Shown: one piece after another, positions 45,232 to 54,447 of the stretch
Layout of the letters: each line of letters starts with the position of its first letter
Numbering within the stretch: position 1 is the first letter of the stretch
Assembly: GCA_020723305.1 (NCBI GenBank)
Contig: DYJC01000007.1
Location: forward strand, 174,125 to 238,124
From: Desulfosudis oleivorans
GTDB taxonomy: Bacteria; Desulfobacterota; Desulfobacteria; Desulfobacterales; SURF-7
Direction: 5' to 3'
DNA length: 64,000 nucleotides
Notes under the pieces: model-generated
Told to the model about the DNA's origin: nothing
Databases searched by the model: none
The model's input: only the letters and a program-made list of their open reading frames with translations
Program-made: the position numbers and the translations under genes

Positions 45232-45453
45232 ATGAAAGAAAAGAAAATAGCCGCAGCAGTTTCCGCGGTGATGGCCTATATAAAAACCGAGGAAGAGATG
45301 GCACTCAAGCAATCTACGAGTCCGATTCAGCCGAAAATGCCGGAAACGGTTTCTGCTGGTTTCAATTTTTGGGGGTTGAGTGGTCGGCAATCCATGATGA
45401 ATATGCGGACCATGATGCAAATGAAATCTTTTCACGGATCGAAAATAAGATAA
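45232..45453 (+). CDS. Small operon protein, possible decarboxylase/carboxylase accessory subunit
   Basis: This is a 73-aa protein. The N-terminal KKIAAAVSAVMAYIKTEEE helix resembles the C-terminal segment of gamma/OadG-like small subunits, without their membrane helix. It ends in a Met/Arg-rich tail. It lies between the 12S-like and 5S-like genes with close spacing and its own GAGGAA site. It may help assemble the two, but that is inference. Confidence 0.7.
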   Translation: MKEKKIAAAVSAVMAYIKTEEEMALKQSTSPIQPKMPETVSAGFNFWGLSGRQSMMNMRTMMQMKSFHGSKIR

Positions 45454-45482
45454 TTTAAACTGCTTAAGGGGAGAATAAGAAG

Positions 45483-47855
45483 ATGAGTGAACATAACAAA
45501 GTCGTAATGACCACCATGAATTACAGCAAGGACAGGAAACCAGCGGAAAACCCTCTTAAGATCATGGATGTGACCCTGCGTGATGGCCACCAGTCTTTGT
45601 TTGCAACCAGGGGACGGACCGAGGATATGATTCCGGTTGCCGAGCTTATGGATGAGGTTGGTTTCTGGGCAACGGAAACATGGGGTGGGGCTACTTTTGA
45701 TACCATGCACCGCTTTCTGAATGAAGATCCCTGGGAACGGATACGTACCCTGAAACGATATTTCAAGAAAACCCCTTTTTCCATGCTGCTCCGTGCACAG
45801 AACCTGGTTGGGTATCGCAATTATGCAGACGACCTTGCCGTAGCGTTTGTTGAGAGAGCCGCCGCTAACGGGATGGATATATTCAGAACGTTTGATGCAC
45901 TGAACGACTATCGAAATTTTGAAACCGTTGTACCGGTTATTAAAAAGTGCGGAAAGCATTTTCAGGGATGTATCTGTTATACCATGACTGAGCCCCGGCT
46001 TGGGGGCGATGTGTATAATATTGATTATTACGTGAACAAGGCAAAGGAACTTGAAAAAATGGGTGCGGATACCATTTGTATCAAAGATATGGCAGGCTTG
46101 ATTGCACCCTATGATGCCTATAATGTCATCAAAGCGATTAAGACAAAAGTATCCGTACCGATACATCTTCACAGCCACTTCACAGCCGGCCTTTCTTCCA
46201 TGTCACATTTAAAAGCGGTTGAGGCAGGAGTAGATATCATTGACACCTGCATGTCTCCCTATGCCTATCGAACATCCCATCCGGCCATTGAGCCTCTGGT
46301 GATGACGCTGATCGGAACGAACCGGGATACGGGATTTGACATCAAAAAACTGGCAGAGATCAATGAGATCCTGGAAAAAGAAATCATGCCCAAATACAGT
46401 CATCTTCTGGCAGACAACAAGACGTCAATCATTGACATCAGTGTTCTGCTTCATCAGACTCCCGGGGGAATGCTTTCAAACCTGGTGAACCAGCTCCGGG
46501 ATATGGATGCCCTGGATAAAATTGATGAAGTCTACAAAGAACTGCCGAGAGTACGAAAAGACCTTGGACAGATTCCATTGGTGACGCCAACCAGTCAGAT
46601 TGTCGGTATTCAGACCGTAAATAACGTGCTTTTTGATGATAAAAACGAAAGGTACAAGAAGATCACTGAGCAGGTTAAGGATCTCTGCTATGGATTGTAT
46701 GGGAAGACGGCGGTACCGATTAATCCGGAGGTTCAAAAGAAAGCCCTCAAAGGATATTCCCGAGGAGAAAAGCCCATAACCTGCAGGCCGGCCGAAGTTC
46801 TGAAACCGGAACTGGCCAAAGCCCAGGAAGAAGTAAAAGGTTTGGCGGTTGATATTGATGATGAAATTCTATATGCCCTTTTCCCGGTAACCGGGAAGAA
46901 GTTTTTAAATTGGAAATATGGAAAAGAAGAGCCGCCCAAAGAGGTTATGGCCAAGTCTCTTGCAGAAGCACTCAAAGAGCAGGAGATGATGATCAAGGCA
47001 CGCAAGGGCGAACTTGTCGAAAAGAAAAAAGATGCTCCGGAAAAGGGAGAAAATCTTCGAGAATTCAAAGTTTATGTAGATGACGAATATTTTAGTGTTG
47101 GTGTGGAAGAAATCGGAGGATCACCGGTTATCCGTTATGCGCAGCCTGAAAAGATCACACCGGCTGTTCAAGTACCGAAAGCCGCCCAGGCAGCAGCACC
47201 GAAAATTCCCGCGGCACCGGCTGCTCCGGTTGCTCCAGCAGCTCCTTCAGCCGCACCTGTCGCTCCTGTTGTCGCAGCCGCACCATCCAAAGTCGTCGGA
47301 AAAGGTACGCCACTTACTGCTCCTATGCCTGGAATGATTGTGAGTTACGTAAAAAAGGTAGGAGATTCAGTGAAAGAAGGTGAAACGGTTGTGATTCTGG
47401 AAGCCATGAAAATGGAGAATGCACTGATTGCACCTATATCCGGTGTCATTCAGGCGATCGATTTCAAGAGTGGCGATAATGTGGCCAAAAATGATGTTCT
47501 GTGTATCATCGGTAATGCGCAGCCTGAAATGGCCGCACCGGCTGTTCAGGTATCTAAAGCTCCGGAAGTGCCGAAAGCTTCGGCTGCACCTGTTGCCGCA
47601 GCACCGGCAGCGTCATCCGCACCAGCCAAAGATGCAGCAAAAGGTACGCCACTTACTGCACCGATGCCTGGAATGATTGTCAGTTATGCAAAAAAGGTAG
47701 GAGATTCAGTGAAAGAAGGTGAAACGGTTGTGATTCTGGAAGCCATGAAAATGGAGAATGCACTGATTGCACCTATATCCGGTGTCATTAAAGCAATCAA
47801 TTTCAAGAGCGGTGATAATGTAGCCAAAAATAATGTTCTGTGTGTAATCGGTTAA
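45483..47855 (+). CDS. Pyruvate carboxylase subunit B / 5S transcarboxylase with tandem biotinyl domains
   Basis: This is a 790-aa protein. A HMGL-like carboxyltransferase barrel (about 20-300; DVTLRDGHQSL, metal ligands in HLHSHFTAG) is followed by the PYC/OADA domain (to about 510), an Ala/Pro-rich linker, and two biotinyl domains with biotin-accepting lysines at K643 and K756 (EAMKMEN). One domain is normal for this family. The barrel carboxylates pyruvate or decarboxylates oxaloacetate. An AAGGGGAG ribosome-binding site precedes the ATG. Confidence 0.94.
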   Translation: MSEHNKVVMTTMNYSKDRKPAENPLKIMDVTLRDGHQSLFATRGRTEDMIPVAELMDEVGFWATETWGGATFDTMHRFLNEDPWERIRTLKRYFKKTPFSMLLRAQNLVGYRNYADDLAVAFVERAAANGMDIFRTFDALNDYRNFETVVPVIKKCGKHFQGCICYTMTEPRLGGDVYNIDYYVNKAKELEKMGADTICIKDMAGLIAPYDAYNVIKAIKTKVSVPIHLHSHFTAGLSSMSHLKAVEAGVDIIDTCMSPYAYRTSHPAIEPLVMTLIGTNRDTGFDIKKLAEINEILEKEIMPKYSHLLADNKTSIIDISVLLHQTPGGMLSNLVNQLRDMDALDKIDEVYKELPRVRKDLGQIPLVTPTSQIVGIQTVNNVLFDDKNERYKKITEQVKDLCYGLYGKTAVPINPEVQKKALKGYSRGEKPITCRPAEVLKPELAKAQEEVKGLAVDIDDEILYALFPVTGKKFLNWKYGKEEPPKEVMAKSLAEALKEQEMMIKARKGELVEKKKDAPEKGENLREFKVYVDDEYFSVGVEEIGGSPVIRYAQPEKITPAVQVPKAAQAAAPKIPAAPAAPVAPAAPSAAPVAPVVAAAPSKVVGKGTPLTAPMPGMIVSYVKKVGDSVKEGETVVILEAMKMENALIAPISGVIQAIDFKSGDNVAKNDVLCIIGNAQPEMAAPAVQVSKAPEVPKASAAPVAAAPAASSAPAKDAAKGTPLTAPMPGMIVSYAKKVGDSVKEGETVVILEAMKMENALIAPISGVIKAINFKSGDNVAKNNVLCVIG
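47301..47852 (+). repeat. Tandem duplication of the biotinyl domain (two 213-bp units)
   Basis: Units at 47301-47513 and 47640-47852 are nearly identical at the DNA level, including silent positions. The linker before each (AQPE...PAVQV) is also related (about 47138 and 47516), so the duplicated unit was linker plus domain. The near identity suggests a recent event or gene conversion. Confidence 0.95.
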
Positions 47856-47913
47856 ACATGCACAGGACTATTTTTTTAAAGAACAAGACAGATTGTTGTA
47901 AATAAATGAAAAG

Positions 47914-47946
47914 TGTCTATCCGGATGGGAATGATCCGGATAGACA
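47914..47946. terminator. Strong hairpin after the biotinyl carboxylase gene
   Basis: A perfect 13-bp stem, TGTCTATCCGGAT and ATCCGGATAGACA, has a 7-nt loop. The plus strand is followed by an A-rich, not T-rich, stretch. It may end the operon or stabilise mRNA ends. It lies in a 414-bp gap (47856-48269). Confidence 0.6.
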
Positions 47947-48038
47947 TCAATAAAAAATTCCGTTTCGGAAACCCACGATATCCTCTGTACCCCGCACCAT
48001 GGGCGCGGTCAGAGAAACTGGTTTTTTCCCGGTAAGTG

Positions 48039-48068
48039 CTTTTGACGTTTTTTAAAAAACGTCAAAAG
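48039..48068. repeat. Perfect 30-bp palindrome
   Basis: CTTTTGACGTTTTTT is followed directly by its exact complement with no spacer. RNA from either strand would fold into a hairpin with a 4-nt loop. It could be a terminator or a dyad binding site upstream of sucC. No other copy was seen in the window. Confidence 0.6.
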
Positions 48069-48269
48069 ATAGGGATAAAGCTTTATACTCTGATCGTGGA
48101 ATCCAGGTTGTCTGCGTCTAACGAAAATCGAATCCGTCCGATGTTTGTGTACTTATTTTCCGGATCATGATTCGATATGTGGAGACACACACATATATAT
48201 ATTCAATATTCTTTATCGGTTGTTTTTATTTCAGTATCTTTGAACAAACGTAAACAAGGAGACAGAGCA

Positions 48270-49430
48270 ATGAAGATCCATGAGTATCAGGCAAAGGAGT
48301 TATTCAGAAAATACAAAATACCCGTACCGGAAGGCGGAGTGGCTTATTCAAAAGATGAGGCCTTTGAGGTTGCAGAGAGGCTGGCTTCACTTCCGGTGGT
48401 TGTGAAGGCACAGATCCATGCCGGTGGACGAGGCAAAGGAGGTGGCGTAAAATTGGCAAGATCTCTTGATGAAGTGAAAAACATCGCGCATGAGATTATC
48501 GGGATGAATCTGGTTACCCATCAGACCGGCCCCGGCGGGCAGAAAGTAAAAAAGGTTCTGGTGGAACAGGGGCTCAACATTGATAAGGAGCTATATCTGA
48601 GCATTGTCCCGGACCGGGAAACAGCCACAATAGTGATTATGGCAAGTCAGGCCGGTGGAATGGACATCGAGGCGGTTGCAGAAGAAACACCGGAAAAAAT
48701 TATCCGGGTTCATGTGGATCCGCTTGCCGGAATCCAGCCGTTTCATTGCAGAAGGACTGCATTCGGGTTGAATCTGTCTTCTTCCGTGATGAAAGAGTTC
48801 AATAAAATGCTCATGGGTTTATACCGCTTTTTTGTTGACTACGACTGTTCTTTGGTAGAAATCAACCCCCTTGTCATTACAAAAGAGGAAACAATCATTG
48901 CGCTGGATGCCAAGGTGAACTTTGACAGCAATGCACTGTTCCGGCATAAGGATATTCTTGCTTATCGGGACCTGGACGAAGAAGATCCACTTGAAGTTGA
49001 AGCATCAAAATTTAACCTGAATTATATCAATATGGATGGCAATGTCGGCAATATGGTAAATGGAGCCGGCCTGGCAATGGCAACCATGGATATCATAAAA
49101 CAGGCGGGTGCGGAGCCTGCAAATTTTCTGGATGTTGGCGGCGGAGCGAATGCGGAAATGGTTGAAAATGGGTTCAGGATCATTTTAAGTGATAATAAGG
49201 TCAAAGGGATTCTGATCAACATTTTCGGGGGAATTTTACGGTGTGATATTCTGGCTCAAGGTGTAGTTCAGGCTGCAAAGAAAATCGGTGTTACGGTTCC
49301 CATTGTGATCCGTATGGAGGGGACAAACGTCGAGGAGGGTAGAAGGATTCTTGCTGATTCAGGGTTGAATTTGATTACAGCAGTGGATTTGAAAGATGCG
49401 GCGGAGAAAGTCGCTTCCATCGTGAATTAG
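48270..49430 (+). CDS. sucC: Succinate-CoA ligase (ADP-forming), beta subunit
   Basis: This is a 386-aa ATP-grasp subunit starting [15 protein letters not shown] 48270 has AAGGAGACAG just upstream and is preferred over the longer frame from 48177. The conserved [15 protein letters not shown] and [14 protein letters not shown] are present. It interconverts succinyl-CoA and succinate with ATP formation, linking the mutase product to the central pathway. sucD follows. Confidence 0.96.
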   Translation: MKIHEYQAKELFRKYKIPVPEGGVAYSKDEAFEVAERLASLPVVVKAQIHAGGRGKGGGVKLARSLDEVKNIAHEIIGMNLVTHQTGPGGQKVKKVLVEQGLNIDKELYLSIVPDRETATIVIMASQAGGMDIEAVAEETPEKIIRVHVDPLAGIQPFHCRRTAFGLNLSSSVMKEFNKMLMGLYRFFVDYDCSLVEINPLVITKEETIIALDAKVNFDSNALFRHKDILAYRDLDEEDPLEVEASKFNLNYINMDGNVGNMVNGAGLAMATMDIIKQAGAEPANFLDVGGGANAEMVENGFRIILSDNKVKGILINIFGGILRCDILAQGVVQAAKKIGVTVPIVIRMEGTNVEEGRRILADSGLNLITAVDLKDAAEKVASIVN

Positions 49431-49515
49431 AAAAAATGTCCGGAAAAAATAATATCATCAATAAACGTGTATTTGTTCACGTCTATTGATTTTTGAGGGA
49501 TGTGAGGAAAAAGAA

Positions 49516-50385
49516 ATGAGTATATTTGTAGATAAAAATACCAGGCTTTTGGTTCAGGGAATTACCGGAAACGAAGGAAAATTTCATACAAAAAATTGTA
49601 TGGATTACGGTACAAATGTCGTTGCCGGTGTAACTCCCGGAAAGGGCGGGCAGACAATGGATGGGGTGCCTGTTTTTAATTCAGTCATGGACGCGGTTCA
49701 GCAGACCCGTGCAAACTGCAGCATGATTTTTGTTCCACCCCCCTTTGCTGCGGATGCAATACTGGAGGCAATTGATGCCGGGATAGAGCTTATTGTCGCC
49801 ATTACAGAAGGTATCCCGGTAATGGATATGATGAAGGTCAAGAACCTATTGAAAAATTCCAATTCCCGTTTGATCGGGCCGAACTGTCCGGGCATTATTT
49901 CGCCAGGTCAAGCCAAGATCGGCATCATGCCGGGCAATATTCACCTTCCGGGCGGGCCTGTCGGAGTGGTATCAAGGTCCGGGACACTTACCTATGAGGT
50001 TGTTCATCAGCTTACCCGGAAAAATCTTGGGCAGACAACCTGTATTGGAATCGGCGGTGATCCGGTAAATGGAACCAACTTTATTGATTGCCTTAAGGCC
50101 TTTGAAGCGGATCCTGCGACCAAAGCCATTGTGATGGTTGGCGAGATTGGAGGAAATGCCGAAGAAGCAGCAGCAGAATTTATTGCAGATCATGTCAGCA
50201 AACCGGTTGTGGGTTTTATCGCGGGCCTTACCGCGCCTCCGGGGAGACGTATGGGGCATGCCGGTGCGATCATCAGTGGAAACAGCGGAACAGCGCAGGG
50301 CAAGATTGCAGTAATGAAAGAAGCCGGCATCCATGTTTGTGAAAATCTTGGAGAGCTTGGTGAGGTTTGTGTGGATAATTTTTAA
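49516..50385 (+). CDS. sucD: Succinate-CoA ligase (ADP-forming), alpha subunit
   Basis: This is a 289-aa CoA-binding subunit. It has [34 protein letters not shown], and the phosphohistidine loop [15 protein letters not shown] 49516 (MSIFVDKN) has GAGGAAAAAG upstream and fits the family start better than 49486. Its 86-bp gap from sucC has no clear terminator, so the two are cotranscribed. Confidence 0.96.
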   Translation: MSIFVDKNTRLLVQGITGNEGKFHTKNCMDYGTNVVAGVTPGKGGQTMDGVPVFNSVMDAVQQTRANCSMIFVPPPFAADAILEAIDAGIELIVAITEGIPVMDMMKVKNLLKNSNSRLIGPNCPGIISPGQAKIGIMPGNIHLPGGPVGVVSRSGTLTYEVVHQLTRKNLGQTTCIGIGGDPVNGTNFIDCLKAFEADPATKAIVMVGEIGGNAEEAAAEFIADHVSKPVVGFIAGLTAPPGRRMGHAGAIISGNSGTAQGKIAVMKEAGIHVCENLGELGEVCVDNF

Positions 50386-50443
50386 GGTTTTGACTCAATG
50401 CCGGAAATGAATGGATGAAAAAACAAAAGAAAGGATCCAATCG

Positions 50444-50788
50444 ATGCATGAGATGGGCATTGCAATGCAGATTATTGAAATCGCAGCCTCTTCAATACCG
50501 GATGAACTGAAAAACGCCCGTATTAAAAAGGTGAATGTAAAGATCGGAAAGCTGTCCGCGGTGGTGCCGTCCAGCCTCCGGTTCTGCTTCGAGATCGCAG
50601 CAAAAGACACCAGTTTATCCGGTGCAGAATTGGACATTGAAGAAATCCCTGTCAGGGCCAAGTGTCGCGAATGTTCTATGGAGTGGACAATTCACGATCC
50701 GGTTTTCAAGTGCATTGAATGCGGTTCCGGTAGCATGGATATCCTGTCCGGCCGTGAATTGGATATCGCCTCTATTGAAGTTCAATAA
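50444..50788 (+). CDS. hypA: Hydrogenase nickel-insertion protein HypA
   Basis: This is a 114-aa metallochaperone. The start at 50444 is decided by the N-terminal MHEMGIA motif, whose His2 binds nickel; an upstream in-frame ATG at 50411 would hide it. The zinc site is CRECS and CIECG. It implies nickel hydrogenase (or urease) maturation in this organism. No other hyp or hydrogenase gene is in the window. It follows sucD by 58 bp. Confidence 0.93.
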   Translation: MHEMGIAMQIIEIAASSIPDELKNARIKKVNVKIGKLSAVVPSSLRFCFEIAAKDTSLSGAELDIEEIPVRAKCRECSMEWTIHDPVFKCIECGSGSMDILSGRELDIASIEVQ

Positions 50789-50796
50789 AAGCGGAT

Positions 50797-51384
50797 TCAG
50801 TCAAATATACGGTTGAAGAATGATTGAGATTTTTTTTTGTTTGCATTGTCGGATGTTGTTGTCTGGGTATTATCCTGAGTGGGAGAAGGCACAGATTTTT
50901 CAGTCTGTTCCGAGGTTGCAACGCTATCTTCAACAATTTGAATTTTTTTTACTCCACCGGAAAGCTTTGTCTCAGGTGAAACATAGCCGATGGCTCCGGC
51001 TGTAAGGGCAACATGAGCCATCAGGCTATTTTCATTTCGAAATGAGGCCGGCGGAATACCTCTGCCGGCAAAAACCAGCTTTTTCCAATACCGGTGATAT
51101 TGTGCCGGTGTTTTCTGAATATAATGCCGGATAAACAGTTCATGCGTTTTCCCGCTGTCAAGAAGAGCAAAGCTGATTTTCTGGCCATTTGCCCACGTTG
51201 TTTTTTTCCGCTGGTAAATATCCTTTAATTCGTTGACACCTATGGTGTTAAAGGGAAGTCTTTTATTTCCAATAATAACAACATCTTTTATTGATTTATC
51301 AGATGGATACGCAGGATCTGACAACCCCTGAAGCAGTATGCAGAAAATTCCAAAGAGCAAAAAAAAAGCGGATATTTTCTTCAT
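50797..51384 (-). CDS. Exported PstS-like (phosphate-binding-fold) protein
   Basis: This protein is about 195 aa with a signal peptide (MKKISAFFLLFGIFCILLQG). The body resembles the short PBP-like proteins related to PstS (ELKDIYQRKKTTWANGQKI, RYWKKLVFAGRG, AIGYVSPETK). The C-terminal 40 residues are Ser/Thr/Gln-rich and disordered. It is shorter than real phosphate-binding proteins, and the ligand is unknown. The ATG at 51384 is chosen for the signal peptide; one at 51408 is also possible. Confidence 0.75.
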   Translation of the reverse strand: MKKISAFFLLFGIFCILLQGLSDPAYPSDKSIKDVVIIGNKRLPFNTIGVNELKDIYQRKKTTWANGQKISFALLDSGKTHELFIRHYIQKTPAQYHRYWKKLVFAGRGIPPASFRNENSLMAHVALTAGAIGYVSPETKLSGGVKKIQIVEDSVATSEQTEKSVPSPTQDNTQTTTSDNANKKKSQSFFNRIFD

Positions 51385-51443
51385 CTGTACTCCATTTTGT
51401 GATACCATTTAAACTTGCCCAAAGACATCAATATGAATCCACA

Positions 51444-53036
51444 TCAGTCCAGCTTTACCTGACAAGTAGAGATAATATTAGGTAACGCCTGTACTTGGTT
51501 GACAATATCATCATTCATTGGTGTATCAATATTGACCATGCAAAGCGCCTGGCCGTCTCGTCTTCCCAGTTGAAAACGCCCGATATTGATATTGTGGCGA
51601 CCCAGCAGGGTGCCGATATTTCCAATCACACCGGGTTTGTCATGGTTGCGAATGATCAGCATGTATCCTTCTGGAATCGCATCCATATATATTGACCCGA
51701 GGCGTACGATTCTCGGGTGTTTTTCTCCAAATATCGTTCCCCAGATTTCATTAGGGCTGCTCTCGCAACCTTCCAGTTTGATTTTGATCAGACCGGTAAA
51801 ATCATCGGATGTCTGGCTCATGGTTTCCTTAACCGCGATCCCTTTTTCTTTGGCAAGTGAAAGGGAGTTGATATGGTTAACCGGTCTGTCGGTAAAAGAG
51901 GAAAGCAGTCCTTTTAGAACCGCATGGGTGAGCAATCTTGTGTCCAGCTTGGCAAACTCTCCACTATAGGTAATGGTAATATCGTGAATTTTTCGGATAA
52001 GCTGCCCCATGAGTGATCCCATTTTTTCACTCAGCGAGAGGTGCGGGACAATATGAAGCAGGACATCTTTTGATAGGGAAGGAAAGTTAACCGCATTGGT
52101 GATAATTTCTTTATTCAGATAATCGGCGATCTGATCCGCAATCATGACTGCGACTTTGTCTTGAGCTTCATCCGTACTGGCGCCAAGATGGGGTGTGAAT
52201 ATGATTTTCGGGTTTTTCAGGATAGCAAGAGATGGATCCGGCGGTTCTTTCGGGAATACATCCAGGGCAGCTCCGGCCACATGTCCATTTTGGATTGCAT
52301 TATGAAGTGCATCAAGGTCAATAACCTCTCCCCTGGAACAGTTGATAATCCGTACACCGGGTTTCATTTTTTGAAGGGTTTTATCATTTATCATGCCGGC
52401 GGTTTCTTTTAAGCGCGGCACATGCAGTGTAATAAAATCCGAAAGGCTGAAAAGCTCATCAAGGGAAACCAGGTCCACTCCCATTTCCCTGGCAGCAGAT
52501 TTGCTGACAAAAGGATCGGATGCGATTACGAGCATCTTGAGACCTCTGGCTCTTTCAGCCACAACTTTGCCGATTTGTCCCAGCCCCACAATACCCAGTG
52601 TTTTTCCGGTGATCTCAATCCCGGTCAGTGCTTTTTTTTCCCATTTCCCCTCGCGTAACGAGGCGGTTCCCTGCGGGATGTTTCTGGCAAGTGAAAGCAT
52701 CATGGACAGCGCGTGTTCGGCTGTTGTAATGGTATTTCCGCCGGGGGCGTTCATGACAATAATACCGCGTTTTGTAGCCGCTTCCACATCAATATTGTCT
52801 ACTCCGGCACCGGCCCGGCCGATAACCTTGAGGTTCGGAGCATTTGCGAGGACCTGATCTGTAATTTTGGTTCCGCTTCTGATGGCAATGGCATGAAAGT
52901 CTTTGATGATACTGGACAGGGCTTCCGGGGAGTTGGTTTCCTTGTTGTTATCGACAACCACTTCAATGTTACCCGAAGCTTCAAACCGCTCTTTTGCGAC
53001 AAGGGACATGTTATCCCGGATCATGACTTTGAACAT
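51444..53036 (-). CDS. serA: D-3-phosphoglycerate dehydrogenase
   Basis: This is a 530-aa first enzyme of serine synthesis. The NAD-binding GIVGLGQIGKVVAERA, catalytic arginine/glutamate region and active-site FTPHLGASTDEAQ are visible. An intervening domain and a C-terminal ACT domain (IIRNHDKPGVIGNIGTLLG) indicate the long, serine-sensitive type. It is separate from the nifS gene upstream by about 250 bp. Confidence 0.95.
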   Translation of the reverse strand: MFKVMIRDNMSLVAKERFEASGNIEVVVDNNKETNSPEALSSIIKDFHAIAIRSGTKITDQVLANAPNLKVIGRAGAGVDNIDVEAATKRGIIVMNAPGGNTITTAEHALSMMLSLARNIPQGTASLREGKWEKKALTGIEITGKTLGIVGLGQIGKVVAERARGLKMLVIASDPFVSKSAAREMGVDLVSLDELFSLSDFITLHVPRLKETAGMINDKTLQKMKPGVRIINCSRGEVIDLDALHNAIQNGHVAGAALDVFPKEPPDPSLAILKNPKIIFTPHLGASTDEAQDKVAVMIADQIADYLNKEIITNAVNFPSLSKDVLLHIVPHLSLSEKMGSLMGQLIRKIHDITITYSGEFAKLDTRLLTHAVLKGLLSSFTDRPVNHINSLSLAKEKGIAVKETMSQTSDDFTGLIKIKLEGCESSPNEIWGTIFGEKHPRIVRLGSIYMDAIPEGYMLIIRNHDKPGVIGNIGTLLGRHNINIGRFQLGRRDGQALCMVNIDTPMNDDIVNQVQALPNIISTCQVKLD

Positions 53037-53283
53037 ATCAATGGCCTGTACTATATTTATATATCGTATTCCCCTTCAAAACGAGGTGGGGATTGGTTTG
53101 GAAAACCATAAAATTGATTTGACCGTACACTATATCCAAACAGGCTTTCATTTCAAGCTGTTTTTCAACTATTTCGTCATGAAAACAGGATAACATATCA
53201 AAACTTTTATTAAAGCGGCTATTATTTGAGTGCATACCCGGTTCCTTATACCGAAGTTGTTTTTACTGCACCATTGAAATAGG

Positions 53284-54447
53284 TTATTGGTTTTGTTTCC
53301 AGAATGGCGACATGTTCCGTAAGGTTTGGATGATCGGTGGAAGCTTTTCAATGATAAAATTCACTTCCTCCATTGTATTGTATGTGCTCAGGCTGAAACG
53401 AATGGTACCATGGGCTGCGGTAAAAGGCACTCCCATGGCTCTTAAAACATGAGATGGCTCAAGGGAACCGGATGTGCAGGCTGAACCGGATGAAGCACAG
53501 ATCCCGAATTGATCCATCATCAGCAGGATGGCCTCTCCCTCCACATACTCAAAGGCAATGCTGGTTGTATTGGGAAGCCGCCTTTCTTTTGCGCCATTCA
53601 CAAAGGAGTGTTCAATTTTTTCCAAAAGACCCTTCTCAAGGGTGTCCCGGAGTATCTTTACATCCGTATTCTCTTTGGTCATCAGTTCCTGAGAAAACTT
53701 GCTGGCTGCCCCCAGGCCGATGATTGACGCTACATTTTCTGTTCCGCCCCTTCTACCTTTTTCCTGATGTCCTCCAATTAAAAAAGGAGAAAATTTGGTA
53801 CCTTTTCGGATGTATAATGCCCCGATTCCTTTAGGTGCGTGAAGTTTATGCCCGGACAGAGAGAGCATGTCAATGTCGGAGTTTTTCAGGTCAATGGGTA
53901 TTTTCCCAACAGCCTGGACTGCGTCTGTATGAAAAGCAATCCCTTTTCCTTTGACCACGGATGCGATCTCTTCAACCGGGAAGATCACGCCTGTTTCGTT
54001 ATTGGCCCACATAATGCTAACAATGGCAGTATCATCGGTCAGGCTTTGATATAGAAAATCAAGATCAAGGGCACCATTCTGATCCACAGGAACAAAGGTA
54101 ATCCGGAATCCTTCCTTTGCAAGTTGTTCACAGAGATTTTTAACAGCCGGATGTTCGACTCTTGTAGTGACAATATGTTTTTTGGATGGGTTGGATTTGA
54201 TTGCGGCTCTGATTGCCGTACTGTCACTCTCCGTTCCACAGCTCGTAAACAGGATCTCTTCCGGTGCTGCATTCAGCAGAGAAGCGGTCTGTGCCCTTGC
54301 TTCCTGTATTTTTTTCCCGACCTGGCCTCCGAATGTATGCATACTGGATGGATTTCCATAATATTCTTTGAGATAGGGCAGCATTTCATTTAGAACACTC
54401 GAGGCAATCTGCGTTGTTGCATTATTGTCAGCATAGATAACAGCCAT
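53284..54447 (-). CDS. nifS: Cysteine desulfurase NifS
   Basis: This is a 387-aa PLP enzyme giving sulfur for Fe-S clusters. The PLP lysine is in SLSGHKLHAPKG. The active-site cysteine is in SSGSACTSGSLEPSHVL. The start overlaps the nifU stop as ATGA, so the pair is translationally coupled. In anaerobes lacking isc it acts as the general system, so it does not imply nitrogen fixation. Confidence 0.95.
   Translation of the reverse strand: MAVIYADNNATTQIASSVLNEMLPYLKEYYGNPSSMHTFGGQVGKKIQEARAQTASLLNAAPEEILFTSCGTESDSTAIRAAIKSNPSKKHIVTTRVEHPAVKNLCEQLAKEGFRITFVPVDQNGALDLDFLYQSLTDDTAIVSIMWANNETGVIFPVEEIASVVKGKGIAFHTDAVQAVGKIPIDLKNSDIDMLSLSGHKLHAPKGIGALYIRKGTKFSPFLIGGHQEKGRRGGTENVASIIGLGAASKFSQELMTKENTDVKILRDTLEKGLLEKIEHSFVNGAKERRLPNTTSIAFEYVEGEAILLMMDQFGICASSGSACTSGSLEPSHVLRAMGVPFTAAHGTIRFSLSTYNTMEEVNFIIEKLPPIIQTLRNMSPFWKQNQ

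Noticed and set aside
45432..46178. 248-aa minus-strand frame over the carboxylase gene start
   Set aside because: It has no ribosome-binding site or domain, and the plus strand is a well-conserved carboxyltransferase.
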